A stretch of 64,000 nt of DNA, taken from NCBI GenBank assembly GCA_031257835.1, contig JAIRNY010000020.1, positions 78,884 to 142,883 of the forward strand, in the 5' to 3' direction. This DNA is from Candidatus Endomicrobiellum cryptotermitis (GTDB lineage: Bacteria > Elusimicrobiota > Endomicrobiia > Endomicrobiales > Endomicrobiaceae). Below, piece by piece: positions 36,124 to 46,492 of this stretch (positions are counted from its first letter, which is position 1; every line of letters starts with the position of its first letter). The translations under genes were made by a program, and so were the position numbers. The notes beneath the pieces were generated by a model. That model did not search any database, was not told the origin of the DNA, and saw only the letters and a list, made by a program, of their open reading frames with translations.

Positions 36124-37197
36124 ATGAAAAAGATTTTGGTTGCTTTAAGTGGTGGGGTTGACTCTGCTGTTGCTGCTTATTTATTAAAAAAACAAAAGTT
36201 CCAAGTAACAGGAGCTATGATGTCTATATGGGATAGTTCTTACCCTTCACCTAAAAACAAAAGTGTTGACGCTTGTTTTGGTCCAGAAGACGACGATATT
36301 GAATCTGTAAAAAAAATAACAGATTTTTTAGAAATACCTTTACATATATTAGATTGTAGAGAAGAATATAAAAAAGTCGTTATTGAAAACTTTAAAAACG
36401 AGTACAAACAGGGACGTACACCAAACCCTTGTGTATGGTGTAATGCTTATATAAAGTTTGGAGTTTTACCAGCCACAGCAAAAAGGTATAACATCTCTTT
36501 TGATAAATTTGCTACAGGGCATTATGCCAATATAAGATTTGATAATTCTACACAGATGTATCAACTGTGTAAAGCATTCGATGAAGGTAAAGACCAAACA
36601 TATTTTTTATATAGGTTAAACCAAAAAATCCTATCTGAAGTAATTTTTCCCTTAGGAGAACTAAAAAAAGAAGACGTAAGAACTATTGCAAAAGAAATCG
36701 GGCTTCCTATAGCGCAAAAGCCAGACAGTCAAGATTTTTATTGTGGTGATTATAATGACATTCTACAATTTCCTGTAAGTTATGGAAATATTGTAGACAA
36801 AAATGGAAAATTTTTAGGTAAACATAACGGCATTTGGAATTATACAATAGGCAAGCGTAAAAGGATAGGCTTATCTGGGGGAACAAAAGAACCTTTATAC
36901 GTAACAAACATTTTAGCTAAACAAAATGTTATAGTAGTTGGCACCAAAGAAAATTTATATTCAAAATCTTTAACTGTTACAAAAGTTGCTTGGGGATCCA
37001 TAAGTATACCTACACAACCTATACAAGCAACTGTAAAAATTAGGCAACAACATAAACCTACAAAAGCTACCATTATTCCTCTTGATAGCACGTCTGCAAA
37101 AGTCAAATTTGAAGAAGAACAAATGTCTATTACATCCGGGCAAAGTGCAGTGTTTTATAAAAGTGACGTAGTGCTTGGTGGAGGCATAATAGAGTAA
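36124..37197 (+). CDS. mnmA: tRNA-specific 2-thiouridylase MnmA
   Basis: A 357-residue enzyme that thiolates U34 of Lys, Glu and Gln tRNAs. The PP-loop ALSGGVDSAVAAYLL is N-terminal, the nucleophile Cys lies in NPCVWCNAYIKFG, and the second catalytic Cys in DSQDFYCGDY. C-terminal beta domains are complete. It follows hydE by 23 bases. Confidence 0.95.
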   Translation: MKKILVALSGGVDSAVAAYLLKKQKFQVTGAMMSIWDSSYPSPKNKSVDACFGPEDDDIESVKKITDFLEIPLHILDCREEYKKVVIENFKNEYKQGRTPNPCVWCNAYIKFGVLPATAKRYNISFDKFATGHYANIRFDNSTQMYQLCKAFDEGKDQTYFLYRLNQKILSEVIFPLGELKKEDVRTIAKEIGLPIAQKPDSQDFYCGDYNDILQFPVSYGNIVDKNGKFLGKHNGIWNYTIGKRKRIGLSGGTKEPLYVTNILAKQNVIVVGTKENLYSKSLTVTKVAWGSISIPTQPIQATVKIRQQHKPTKATIIPLDSTSAKVKFEEEQMSITSGQSAVFYKSDVVLGGGIIE

Positions 37198-37253
37198 TTA
37201 TCGTGTTTACTTCTCCTGACTTGACCGGTTTTAAGGAAAAATGGAAAATTTAA

Positions 37254-37300
37254 ACATAAAAATATAAGGTTGGGGTTCCCTCAACCTTATATTTTTATGT
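37254..37300. terminator. Bidirectional terminator between mnmA and pta
   Basis: A perfect 19-base stem (ACATAAAAATATAAGGTTG and its complement) with a nine-base loop lies between convergent genes. The A/T-rich stem base supplies T runs on both strands. Confidence 0.8.
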
Positions 37301-37413
37301 AATTTTGTATTAAACAAGGTTTTTTAAAGAAGTGTATATATTTATGTTGTCATCTGAGCTGTTTTGTAAATGCTTGATTAACATTAACTTAAACTCTAAC
37401 AACTTTTCCAACT

Positions 37414-38421
37414 TTATCTTTTATTTAAAAGCATTATAGCTGATATTAAGTAAATATCTTCAGCACTAGAGCCTCTGCTTAGATCGCTTACAGGAAGTGA
37501 TAACCCTTGCAGTATAGGGCCCAAAGCTTGAAATCCACCAAACCTTTCTGCTACTTTGTAGGATATGTTCCCAGCATTTAAGTCTGGAAAAATTAAAATA
37601 TTGGCATTTCCTGCAACTGGAGAATTTGGAGCTTTCCTTTTGCCCACATTTGGCACAATAGAAGCATCAAACTGCAATTCCCCATCAACATTTACAGAAC
37701 TGTCCCATTTAAAATATTCTTTTGTAAGTTGTGTAGCTTCTATTACTTTTGAAAGCATTTTATTTGTTGCACTCCCTTTAGTTGAAAAAGAAAGCATTGC
37801 AACGTTTACAGTTTTTCCTGGAAAAATTTTTTTGTAGTTTGCCACCGTGGCTACTGCTATATTCTGTAAACCTAGTGCTTGCGGCTCAGGATTTACAGCA
37901 CAGTCTGCAAACATTAGAGGTTCTTTTATTATAGGATGATTTTCAGGAGGAATCATAAGGAAATAAGAAGAAATCACCTTTATACCCTCTTGAGTACCAA
38001 TAACATAAATAGCCGCCCTCAAAACATCTGCAGTGTCATATACAGCACCACCCGCACATGCATCGCAGTTACCACTTTGAAGATACATCATAGAAAAATA
38101 TAAAGGATTTTTTAATAATTCTAAAGTATCTTGTTCAGACATCCCTTTTTTCATTCTTGCATCGACAAAAAACTTAACTTTAGTATCGTCCAATAAATAT
38201 CTATCTATAGGAATTATTTCCATGCCAGTTAAGTTGATACCTGCATCTTGGGCCATACTTTTGACTTCTTCTAAATCGTTTGTTGGCAAAACAACAGAAG
38301 CTATAGCATCCCTAACAAGCAGAGAAGCTGCCTTTAAAATCCTTATATCAAAACTTTCTGGGAAAATTATTTTACCTCTTATTTTTTTTGCAGTTTCTAA
38401 AATTTGTTTTTTAATGTCCAT
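37414..38421 (-). CDS. pta: Phosphate acetyltransferase
   Basis: A 335-residue short-form Pta, interconverting acetyl-CoA and acetyl phosphate for fermentation to acetate. The segments DACAGGAVYDTADVLRAAI, PEPQALGLQNIAVATV and the C-terminal GLSLPVSDLSRGSSAEDI are typical. It is 30 bases after the acyl-CoA synthetase gene with an AAGGAG site. No ackA is in the window. Confidence 0.94.
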   Translation of the reverse strand: MDIKKQILETAKKIRGKIIFPESFDIRILKAASLLVRDAIASVVLPTNDLEEVKSMAQDAGINLTGMEIIPIDRYLLDDTKVKFFVDARMKKGMSEQDTLELLKNPLYFSMMYLQSGNCDACAGGAVYDTADVLRAAIYVIGTQEGIKVISSYFLMIPPENHPIIKEPLMFADCAVNPEPQALGLQNIAVATVANYKKIFPGKTVNVAMLSFSTKGSATNKMLSKVIEATQLTKEYFKWDSSVNVDGELQFDASIVPNVGKRKAPNSPVAGNANILIFPDLNAGNISYKVAERFGGFQALGPILQGLSLPVSDLSRGSSAEDIYLISAIMLLNKR

Positions 38422-38451
38422 CTTTCAGATCTCCTTAATAATCCATTGCCC

Positions 38452-40110
38452 TTACTTAACTGCATCAGCCTCTCTTATTTCTTTACGTTTTATTTTACCA
38501 CTTATTGTTTTTGGAAGTTCTGTTACAAACTCTATAATTCTCGGATATTTATATGGAGCTGTAACTTTTTTTACATGATTTTGCAGTTCTAAAACAAGCT
38601 CTGGACTTGGACTATACTCGTTACTAAGCACAACAGTAGCCTTAACAACCGCGCCTCTAATATCATCAGGAAAACCAGTAATTGCACACTCTAATACACT
38701 TGGATGCTCTAACAATGCGCTTTCGACTTCAAATGGCCCAATTCTATATCCAGAACTTTTTATAACATCATCCGAACGTCCTACAAACCAAATATATCCA
38801 TCTTCATCTTTATAGGCAACATCTCCAGTATCGTATATCCCATCTTTCCAAGTTTTTTCTGTCATAATATCATCTTTATAATAACCACAAAACAAACCTA
38901 CAGGTCTAGACTCTTTTGTTCTTATAACAAGACGACCTTCTTGACCTGGCTGACAAGAATTGTTTTGAGAATCTATAATATCTATATCCCAGCCCGGAGA
39001 AGGTTTCCCAAGAGAACCGGGTTTTACTTTCATCCAAGGGAAAGTTGCAATAAAAGCAACACTTTCTGTTTGACCAAAACCTTCTTTTATCTCTAAGTCT
39101 GTCATTTGTTTAAATTTTACAAACACTTCTGGATTTAAAGGTTCACCTGCAGTTTCAACATACTTTAAATTAGAAAAATCGTACTTAGAAAAATCCTCTT
39201 TTATCATATATCTATACACTGTAGGAGGAGCGCAGAAAGAACTCACCTTGTAATGTGCAATTTTTGATAATAAATCATGATAATCAAACCTTTCATAATC
39301 ATAAACAAAAATACATGCACCACATAGCCATTGTCCATAAATTTTGCCCCAAGAAGCTTTCCCCCAACCAGTGTCTGCAACTGTAAGATGTAAAGAACTT
39401 TCATCTAAATTTTGCCAAAATCGTGCAGTAATAATATGCCCTAAGGGATAAGAAAAATCGTGACAAACCATTTTAGGCATACCTGTAGTTCCAGACGTAA
39501 AATACAGTAAAAATTTATCTTTGGAACTTGTAGCTTCAGCATCAATATGTCTGCAAAACACATCTGAACATTTTTCAACCTCTTTTGAATACTCAATCCA
39601 ACCATCAACTTTACCTCTGACTGACACCACATGCTCTAATCCAGGCAAACCTTTTTTTGCTTCAGTTACTATATCTACAATTCTACTATCTGAAGCTGCT
39701 ACAATAACTTTTACACCTGCAGCTTTTACTCTATATTTTACATCTTTTGCTGTTAGCAAATGCGTAACTGGTATTAGTAAAGCGCCTATCTTATGTAAAG
39801 CAACTGCACAATGCCAATACTCATAATGTCTTTTAAGCATAAGTATAACTGAATCACCTTTACTTATCCCTAAAGACTTAAAAAAATTTGCCACTTTATT
39901 GCTTTCTTTTTTTATGTCTTCAAAAGTAAAAGTTTTTTCTTTTCCTTCAGGATTACACCAAACCATAGCTTTTTTATCAGGCTCAGATTTTGCTATTTCG
40001 TCAACAACATCAAATCCAAAATTAAAATTATCCGGAACAGAGATTTTACAATTTTGTATAAAGTCTTCATAAGACTTATAATTAGTTTTCACAAACTTTT
40101 CAGCTATCAT
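38452..40110 (-). CDS. AMP-forming acyl-CoA synthetase (medium-chain/acetyl type)
   Basis: A 552-residue ANL-superfamily enzyme with the P-loop [33 protein letters not shown] and the catalytic lysine in [10 protein letters not shown]. Overall layout matches the MACS branch, and a short-chain substrate such as acetate is likely next to pta. Substrate cannot be read from sequence. It is preceded by a broken XRE regulator that may once have controlled it. Confidence 0.85.
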   Translation of the reverse strand: MIAEKFVKTNYKSYEDFIQNCKISVPDNFNFGFDVVDEIAKSEPDKKAMVWCNPEGKEKTFTFEDIKKESNKVANFFKSLGISKGDSVILMLKRHYEYWHCAVALHKIGALLIPVTHLLTAKDVKYRVKAAGVKVIVAASDSRIVDIVTEAKKGLPGLEHVVSVRGKVDGWIEYSKEVEKCSDVFCRHIDAEATSSKDKFLLYFTSGTTGMPKMVCHDFSYPLGHIITARFWQNLDESSLHLTVADTGWGKASWGKIYGQWLCGACIFVYDYERFDYHDLLSKIAHYKVSSFCAPPTVYRYMIKEDFSKYDFSNLKYVETAGEPLNPEVFVKFKQMTDLEIKEGFGQTESVAFIATFPWMKVKPGSLGKPSPGWDIDIIDSQNNSCQPGQEGRLVIRTKESRPVGLFCGYYKDDIMTEKTWKDGIYDTGDVAYKDEDGYIWFVGRSDDVIKSSGYRIGPFEVESALLEHPSVLECAITGFPDDIRGAVVKATVVLSNEYSPSPELVLELQNHVKKVTAPYKYPRIIEFVTELPKTISGKIKRKEIREADAVK

Positions 40111-40153
40111 TCTTACTCCCTTTTTTAGGACATATATTATTAACTTATTTTAA

Positions 40154-40435
40154 CTAAAAAACTTCAGCTTTCTTTTTAGCAAACTCATAAGCTAAATCTT
40201 GATATTTATACTCTTCCCTTCTAGTTACAGTTATACCTTCACCTTTTTTAACAACAGACAATGATTTATAAGTGAGGTTCTTGTCCTGTTAAAAGAGCAG
40301 TTAACTCTTTTCATAAAGGCTTCAATATCTAACTAAGTTAACGCTTTTTGAAAACGTTTCTGACGATAAACCTGCAATTTCTCTAACAGCTTTAATACGC
40401 ATCCCTATTTGCTTTAAAATATCATTACAATGCAT
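40154..40435 (-). pseudogene. Broken XRE/cupin-type transcriptional regulator
   Basis: From an ATG at 40435 with GGAGG upstream, the minus strand reads a helix-turn-helix (MRIKAVREIAGLSSETF). A stop after KSVNLVRY follows, and later frames give GQEPH and VVKKGEGITVTRREEYKYQD up to a stop. The order HTH, linker, start of a cupin is that of XRE-cupin regulators; the cupin is missing. Such genes commonly accompany acyl-CoA synthetases, which fits the neighbour. Confidence 0.75.
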
Positions 40436-40455
40436 CTTCCCTCCAACAATCAATT

Positions 40456-41235
40456 CTAGTTTTTAGAATTTGACATACTTGCACTAAATACAACTTTACC
40501 ACTATGGTTTATAGCTTTTATAGCGTCAAAAGAAACTTTATATTTAGTGACGTAATCTTTGAGATCTTTTTGTAAAGCATCTTGAATTATAGGCTCCACT
40601 ATAGAGTCTACTATCCCTAAAACTAACAAATAAAGTTCATTGTCTCTTATTCCTATATAGTGCATTTGCATTGCAGCTATTAAAGCACGATAAAAAGGGT
40701 TTGTTCTAGCCATCATATTAATTTGGGACGCTATAAGCCTTCCAACAAACTCATCTTTTGTTATATCATGTTTATCATTTATCATTATTGGAGCTAAAGA
40801 ACTTCCCACAAGCTCTATAAGACTTCTTGATTCATAATCTGAACGAGATATACGCATATAAAAATAACTTTTTATATCTTCAATGTTTTGAACAACTCTA
40901 AAAGCCAAAACTTTATTTTGATCAAAAGCTGTTGCAACCACATACTGTATATTAGAATCACTACTTAACACAACTCTAACAACAGCAAGATTTGCAGTTT
41001 GTATTGTGCGCATTGTTTGTGCAAAAACTTTAGTGTCATTAGAAATAAGACCATCTATAATTATATCCAAATAGAGAGTTTTGCCGACAACAAAAGCTTT
41101 TGAATCCAAACCACACTCTTTTTTTATAAGCGTTTGCAAATCTTGTGATATTTCTCCCTTCTTATAACTAACCCCACAAGAAACAAACAAAAAAACTATA
41201 ATTACTAGAATCAATGGAATTTTAAAGTTTTTCAC
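40456..41235 (-). CDS. Lipoprotein of unknown function
   Basis: About 259 residues. The GTG at 41235 gives a clean lipoprotein signal ending in LFVSCGV; the track start at 41274 is a TTG. AAGGGA lies about 12 bases upstream of the GTG. The mature part is soluble, alpha/beta, with no motif I recognise. It lies between an FtsH-like protease and an acyl-CoA synthetase on the same strand and may be an envelope protein. Confidence 0.75.
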   Translation of the reverse strand: MKNFKIPLILVIIVFLFVSCGVSYKKGEISQDLQTLIKKECGLDSKAFVVGKTLYLDIIIDGLISNDTKVFAQTMRTIQTANLAVVRVVLSSDSNIQYVVATAFDQNKVLAFRVVQNIEDIKSYFYMRISRSDYESRSLIELVGSSLAPIMINDKHDITKDEFVGRLIASQINMMARTNPFYRALIAAMQMHYIGIRDNELYLLVLGIVDSIVEPIIQDALQKDLKDYVTKYKVSFDAIKAINHSGKVVFSASMSNSKN

Positions 41236-41277
41236 AATTACAATTTTTCCCTTGTGATAGTTATAGTTTGACAAGCT

Positions 41278-42924
41278 TTACTCTTTACTGGAAAAATCTG
41301 AAATTATAGAGTTTTCAGTTTTAGGCTTTTTTTTGCCGACAGCTTCCATAACTTCTTCTAGTTCATCAAAATCAAGTTCTTTGTCTTTAACAAGTCTCTT
41401 TGCGAGTGCATCCACAGCATTCCAATTTGATTTTAAAAATTCTTCTACTTTAGAGTAACAAGAATTTATTATAGATATTGTCTCATTATTTAATTTTTCT
41501 TTTAAACTTTGAGACATTTCTTCCTTAGGTATAACAGAAAAGTTTCCAACCATACCATTGTTTCCCATACCAACCTTCCATACCATTGTATTTGCTGTTG
41601 CCATAGCTCTAGAAAAGTCGGCATAAACACCTGTAGTCGTGTTATTGTATTCAATTTTTTCTGCAACATATCCTGCAAGAGACACCATAATATCTGCAAG
41701 TAACTCATCTTTGTTTTCACTATGCAGTTCCTCTTTAGGCAGAGGAGCAACAAGCCCTAACGAACCTTGGTGTGACCTTACAGTAACTTTAAACACATCG
41801 TCAGTTGGATGCATTAAATATATGGCTACAGCATGCCCTGCCTCGTGATAAGACGTCATCTCAAGTTCTTTTGGTGTCATATCCAGATGTATTTCCATAC
41901 CTAAATCTATCCTATCCATAGCTTCTGATATATCTTTCATATCTATTTCTTCTTTATTTTTTCTTGTGGCAATTAGAGCTGCTTCTTTAACGATATTTTC
42001 AATATCAGCTGGCGACTTATAGACGGCCTTTCTCGCAAGTCTATCAATTTTTACCTCAGAAGATATTTTTACTTTTTTTAGATAATACTCAAACAGTTCT
42101 TCTCTTTCTTTTAAGTTTGGGAAAGTAATAGAAATTTTTCTATCAAACCTACCAGGCCTAAGCAAAGCTCTGTCTAAAACAGTCTCATCAGCATTTGTTG
42201 CAGCTATAACAATAACATTGCTCTTTTTATTGTCTAACCCATCCATTTCTACAAGCAACTGATTTTGAGTACTATTTGTCTCTTCACCGCCACCCATATA
42301 AGAAAATTTTCTACCTCTACCTATAACCTCAATTTCATCTATAAAAACTATACAAGCTCCATCAGTATAAGCATATTCTCTAGCTTTTTTAAAAAGATTT
42401 CTCACTCTACTTGCACCAACTCCAACAAACATCTCGACAAACTCACTACCAGCCATAGAAATAAAAGGTATTTTGCATTCTGCAGCTATAGCTTTTGCTA
42501 TTAAAGTTTTTCCACAGCCAGGAGGGCCTATTAAAATAATACCTTTAATTATTTTACCACCAATTTTTTGAACTTGCTTTCTATCTTTAATAAGTTTTAC
42601 AACTTCTAAAGCCTCTTTTTTTGCATTTTCAAGCCCTATAACATCTTTAAAAGAAACTTCAATACCTCTAGCTTGAATTCTCTTCTTTCTTAAATTACTA
42701 AAACCGTCTCTTGTAAATACAGTCATATACATAAACACAAAAACAGCTGCATTTGCAAATGCTAGCAAAAGCTGTATTGGCATAGTTGCAAGGGTCGTCA
42801 CTCTATAAAAAGACTCTAAATTACTTAGTCCATACACAGACAACCCTATAAGGCCAATAACAATAGTACCAACAATAAACCATATTTTGTTGTTTATAAA
42901 ATATAATTTAAACTTTCGTAGCAT
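41278..42924 (-). CDS. FtsH-type AAA+ zinc metalloprotease, short periplasmic loop
   Basis: A 548-residue membrane protease. Two N-terminal spans are separated by only about 15 residues instead of the usual 70-residue periplasmic domain. AAA motifs: Walker A GPPGCGKT, Walker [11 protein letters not shown] and the second region of homology [12 protein letters not shown]. Zinc site HEAGH near residue 357, with the third-ligand Asp in [11 protein letters not shown]. It probably degrades membrane or cytosolic proteins. It may be a second, divergent FtsH; another copy is not in the window. Confidence 0.9.
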   Translation of the reverse strand: MLRKFKLYFINNKIWFIVGTIVIGLIGLSVYGLSNLESFYRVTTLATMPIQLLLAFANAAVFVFMYMTVFTRDGFSNLRKKRIQARGIEVSFKDVIGLENAKKEALEVVKLIKDRKQVQKIGGKIIKGIILIGPPGCGKTLIAKAIAAECKIPFISMAGSEFVEMFVGVGASRVRNLFKKAREYAYTDGACIVFIDEIEVIGRGRKFSYMGGGEETNSTQNQLLVEMDGLDNKKSNVIVIAATNADETVLDRALLRPGRFDRKISITFPNLKEREELFEYYLKKVKISSEVKIDRLARKAVYKSPADIENIVKEAALIATRKNKEEIDMKDISEAMDRIDLGMEIHLDMTPKELEMTSYHEAGHAVAIYLMHPTDDVFKVTVRSHQGSLGLVAPLPKEELHSENKDELLADIMVSLAGYVAEKIEYNNTTTGVYADFSRAMATANTMVWKVGMGNNGMVGNFSVIPKEEMSQSLKEKLNNETISIINSCYSKVEEFLKSNWNAVDALAKRLVKDKELDFDELEEVMEAVGKKKPKTENSIISDFSSKE

Positions 42925-42944
42925 GCAAAACCCCTTATCTCTAT

Positions 42945-43691
42945 TTATTTTGCTTTTCCTTGATTTGCAACAGCTTCCATAGCTTTTTTGACAGCCTCCT
43001 GATCACCTAAGTAGTAATTTTTTATAGGTTTTAAATTTTCGTCAAGTTCATAAACTAAAGATATAGCTGTAGGTATATTTAAATTTACAATATCATTAGC
43101 ATTTATATTATCTAAATATTTAACTAAAGCTCTTAAACTATTCCCATGCGCTGCAATTATAACTTTTTTACCTAATTTTATTTGAGGAACAATTTCTTTT
43201 TCCCAATAAGGGACAACTCTTGCTACTGTATCTTTTAAGCATTCTGTCAGAGGAAGCTCTTCTTTAGAAAGTCCAGCATATCTTTTATCTTTTCCTGGGT
43301 ATCTCTCATCAGTTTCTTCTAAAGGCATTGGAGGCACATCATAACTTCTTCTCCATATTTTTACTTGATCCTGCCCATACGTTGCTGCAATTTCAGATTT
43401 GTTTAAACCTTGTAACGCACCATAATGTCTTTCGTTTAATCTCCAATTTTTTATAACCGGTATCCAAACCAAATCCATTAGATTTAAAACATTCCATAAA
43501 GTTTTTATTGCTCTTGAAAGCACAGATGTATAAGCTAAATCAAAAGTAAACCCATCTTTTTTTAGCTGCTTACCAGCATCTAATGCTTCTTTGTAGCCTT
43601 TTTCAGACAAATCTATATCTGTCCAACCAGTAAATTTATTTTCTTTATTCCAAACACTTTCTCCATGCCTAATTAAAACAATTTTATACAT
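42945..43691 (-). CDS. gpmA: 2,3-bisphosphoglycerate-dependent phosphoglycerate mutase
   Basis: A 248-residue glycolytic mutase with [16 protein letters not shown] (catalytic His), [12 protein letters not shown] and [14 protein letters not shown]. The track start at 43745 covers the promoter; the ATG at 43691 has GGAGGAG and begins at the family's usual [10 protein letters not shown]. Length is normal. Confidence 0.96.
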   Translation of the reverse strand: MYKIVLIRHGESVWNKENKFTGWTDIDLSEKGYKEALDAGKQLKKDGFTFDLAYTSVLSRAIKTLWNVLNLMDLVWIPVIKNWRLNERHYGALQGLNKSEIAATYGQDQVKIWRRSYDVPPMPLEETDERYPGKDKRYAGLSKEELPLTECLKDTVARVVPYWEKEIVPQIKLGKKVIIAAHGNSLRALVKYLDNINANDIVNLNIPTAISLVYELDENLKPIKNYYLGDQEAVKKAMEAVANQGKAK

Positions 43692-43716
43692 TGAACTCCT
43701 CCACAATTTTAGGACA

Positions 43717-43745
43717 ATTATATTACATTTAAATCGAACACTCAA
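43717..43745 (-). promoter_or_regulatory. gpmA promoter
   Basis: TTGAGT, 17 bases, TATAAT on the minus strand, identical in both boxes and spacing to the nadC promoter, but followed by a 25-base leader with a strong ribosome site. Confidence 0.65.
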
Positions 43746-43815
43746 ATCCTTGTATAATCTTGTAACTATTAAAATTTTTTAACATGTACGTTTGAGGTAC
43801 ACTAAATTTTATAAA

Positions 43816-44132
43816 GCTGACTTAAGTTTAGTATTATCTATGTTACTAGAGCAATCGCAACAAACATTTAAACAAAATAGAAAACTACCAAAATGGTAAG
43901 ACAAATAAAGACTTAAATGAATTGGGTCTGTCTAAAAACCTTACTGCTGCGTTAAAAAACTTGTGTTTATCACACTATAAACCCTGCGTTTTTTGCCTTG
44001 CAGTGTCAAAAAATTCACAGCAATTATAGGCATTAGGGTTTTTTATACAGACCCCTTTTGCAATATTAAAAGTTTATTGCTCAGAGAATGCTCTTTAAGG
44101 TAACATAGATAATACTAAACGTTAAGTCAAGC
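43816..44132. mobile_element. Inverted-repeat element (copy D) carrying a nested element
   Basis: Terminal repeats (GACTTAA-GTTTAGTATTATCT-ATGTTAC) at 43816-43847 and 44101-44132 differ in their outer half from copies A and C. They share the inner half and the core (GCAATCGCAACAAACATTTAA, CAAAATGGTAAGACAA). The core is split by the insertion at 43924. The right end is 7 bases from the tex pseudogene stop. Confidence 0.75.
43924..44055. mobile_element. Nested 132-base element with GGGTCTGT ends
   Basis: Inserted within copy D: ends GGGTCTGTCTAAAAACC and GGTTTTTTATACAGACCCC are inverted repeats of about 17 bases. It has no coding capacity and resembles a MITE derived from an IS. The family is not identified. 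Confidence 0.65.
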
Positions 44133-44138
44133 TATTCC

Positions 44139-45498
44139 TTATGAAGAGTGAAGAATCTTATTTATTATAACTTCAAGACTAATTCTTTTAAGCTCACTAT
44201 CTATTTTCAAAACTTTAACTTTTAAAGTGTCTCCTACAGAGACAACATCATACGGGTTTTTAACAAATTTTGAACTTAACTTTGATTTGAAATGTGTACA
44301 AGTCCATCTTGATGAACACCAATATCTACAAAAGCCCCAAAGTTAGTAACATTTGTAACAGTCCCTCCAAGTATTATATTTTCTTTTAAGTCTTCCAAAG
44401 TATTGATATCGTCACTAAATTCTGCTGTTGAAAAATCTTCTCTTGGGTCAATACCTGGCTTTTTTAGTTCAGCAACAATATCATTTAAGGTTAACAATCC
44501 TATGTCTTGAGTAACATATTTTTTAGGGTCTATTTTCTTTACAAGTCCTTCATTGCCTATCAAACCACTAACATCTACAGATAAATCTTTTGCCATTTGC
44601 TCTACAACAGAATAACTTTCAGGGTGAACTGCAGAATTATCTAGCGGATTTACACCTCCAGCAATCCTTAAAAAACCCGCACATTGTTTAAATGTCTTTT
44701 CTCCAAATAGTGGAACTTTCATAAGATCATTTTTATCTTTTAAAGATAGGTATAAATGTCTCTCATATGCAGTTTTTACAGCAGTGTAAAGTTCAGGATA
44801 AAACAAAGATCTATTATTTACTGCAACTTTTGAAAGTATTAAATCTATAGCATCTTGATCTTCTACAACTATCTTCCATGATAAAACTTGTTCTTTGGAA
44901 CCACGTCTTATTGCAAGTAATCTATGACCTAAGACACTTTTTAAAGATTCACTATAATCATAGTACATATCATACTTTGTTTTTAAATTTTGAGCAGCTT
45001 TAGTAACTTTAGAACAAATACTACCTGTTGAAATTATAAAATTCCTCAAAACTCCTCTAATATTTGCGTCGTCTGACAACTGTTCTGCGACAATATCTAT
45101 GCCCCAGAAACCGCCTTTTCAATAGTGTCAATACCTTTTTTCGGATTTAAATACTTATTTACAATACTGTCTCTATTTTCTTTCATAGACAGTTTCTGTG
45201 ATAAAATTTCTACAGCAAGCGCCTCTAAGCCATTAGCCTTTGCAATCGTTGCTTTAGTTTGTCTTTTTGGTTTATAGGGAAGATAAATATCTTCTAACTT
45301 TGTTTTTCCTTTACACAATTCTATTTGTTTTTTTAGCTCAACTGTAAGTTTTTTTTGTTCTTGTATGCTACTTAAAATACTTTCTTTTCTTGTCTGAAGT
45401 TCAACATAATATTGCAACTTATCTGAAATATTTCTAACACCAATGTCAGGTAAACTTAAATCTGTTGAGATCCAATCGATTATTTTATCTGCACTCAT
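44139..45498 (-). pseudogene. Tex (YhgF)-type transcription accessory protein, internally deleted and frameshifted
   Basis: Fragments in order: N-terminal helical part (45498-45097), continuation after a frameshift (45079 onward, IRGVLRNFIISTG), HhH region (FGEKTFKQCAGFLRIAGG), and the start of the S1 domain (GTVTNVTNFGAFVDIGVHQDGLVHIS). After a second frameshift near 44276 the S1 end follows (VGDTLKVKVLKID). About 250-300 residues including the YqgF nuclease-like domain are missing between LMKV and PLFGEKTF. A normal Tex is about 720-770 residues. The deletion makes the canonical function impossible. Confidence 0.9.
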
Positions 45499-45533
45499 AT
45501 CGTCTCTCCAATTCTTGCAACAAAAATTATTTT

Positions 45534-46481
45534 TTAATGTTCTCTAAATTTACATGCTTTTATTAAACATCCTTCTTGACACTTTAACGTGCATGTATTA
45601 TCACAAGGTTCCACGTGAATTGTAACAGTAATATTTTCAAGTTGTTTAGAAATTTGATATTCCATTTGCCTTGTTATCTCGTGAGATTGCAAAACGCTCA
45701 TTTGAGGTCTAACAAGTATGTGGAACTCAACAAACCTTTTATTGCCTGACTTACGAGTTTTTAAATTATGATAACCGCAAATGTCTGTACTTGCCTTTAT
45801 TATTTCTCCCATAAGCTTAACTTCAGTATCAGGAAGACTTATATCAAATAAATCTTTAGAAGACTTAACGATAAGTTTATAAGCGGTTTTAATAATAGCT
45901 ATAGCAATAACAATAGCAACGATTGGATCTATCCAATAAATATTTATCTTTGGATAAAAAAGTCCAAATAGAGTAATTATAAACAATACAGACATAACAC
46001 CTAAAGAAGTATAGACATCCGTTCTTAAATGCCAAGCGTCTGCTTCTATAGCAACAGAGTCTGCTTCTTTTGCTGCAACAAAAAGTTTTTTTGAGACAAA
46101 AAAATTGACGCCTGCAGAAAAACACATAATTAAAACGCCTATTATAGGCAATTGTATTTTTAAAGGATGTAAAAGTTTATCTACAGCTTCATAAATAATA
46201 TAAATAGCAGCTATAAAAATAAGAGTAGCTTCGATTGTGCCTGAAACATTTTCAAACTTCCCATAACCGTAAGGATGTTGTTTATCTTCAGGTTTTGAAG
46301 ATTCTTTTACAGCAAAATATGCTATTAGCGAGGCAACTAAATCTACCAATGAATGAACAGCCTCAGAAATAATTGATATCGAACCCACATATACACCAGC
46401 AAATAGTTTACCAATACTTAATGAAATATTAGAAAATACAGAAAGTCTTGCTGTCTTTATTGCCTTTTTTAAAACACTCAT
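45534..46481 (-). CDS. Cation diffusion facilitator (metal efflux) transporter
   Basis: A 315-residue CDF protein with six spans, the metal-site pattern SEAVHSLVDLVASL in span 2 and EADAWHLRTDVYTSLG in span 5, and a cytoplasmic ferredoxin-like domain. The tail is unusual: a cysteine-rich end with five cysteines (CDNTCTLKCQEGC plus one more) that could bind metal. Substrate is probably zinc or iron, not determinable. It follows the DUF3108 gene by 11 bases. Confidence 0.88.
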   Translation of the reverse strand: MSVLKKAIKTARLSVFSNISLSIGKLFAGVYVGSISIISEAVHSLVDLVASLIAYFAVKESSKPEDKQHPYGYGKFENVSGTIEATLIFIAAIYIIYEAVDKLLHPLKIQLPIIGVLIMCFSAGVNFFVSKKLFVAAKEADSVAIEADAWHLRTDVYTSLGVMSVLFIITLFGLFYPKINIYWIDPIVAIVIAIAIIKTAYKLIVKSSKDLFDISLPDTEVKLMGEIIKASTDICGYHNLKTRKSGNKRFVEFHILVRPQMSVLQSHEITRQMEYQISKQLENITVTIHVEPCDNTCTLKCQEGCLIKACKFREH

Positions 46482-46492
46482 TAAAAAATTCC

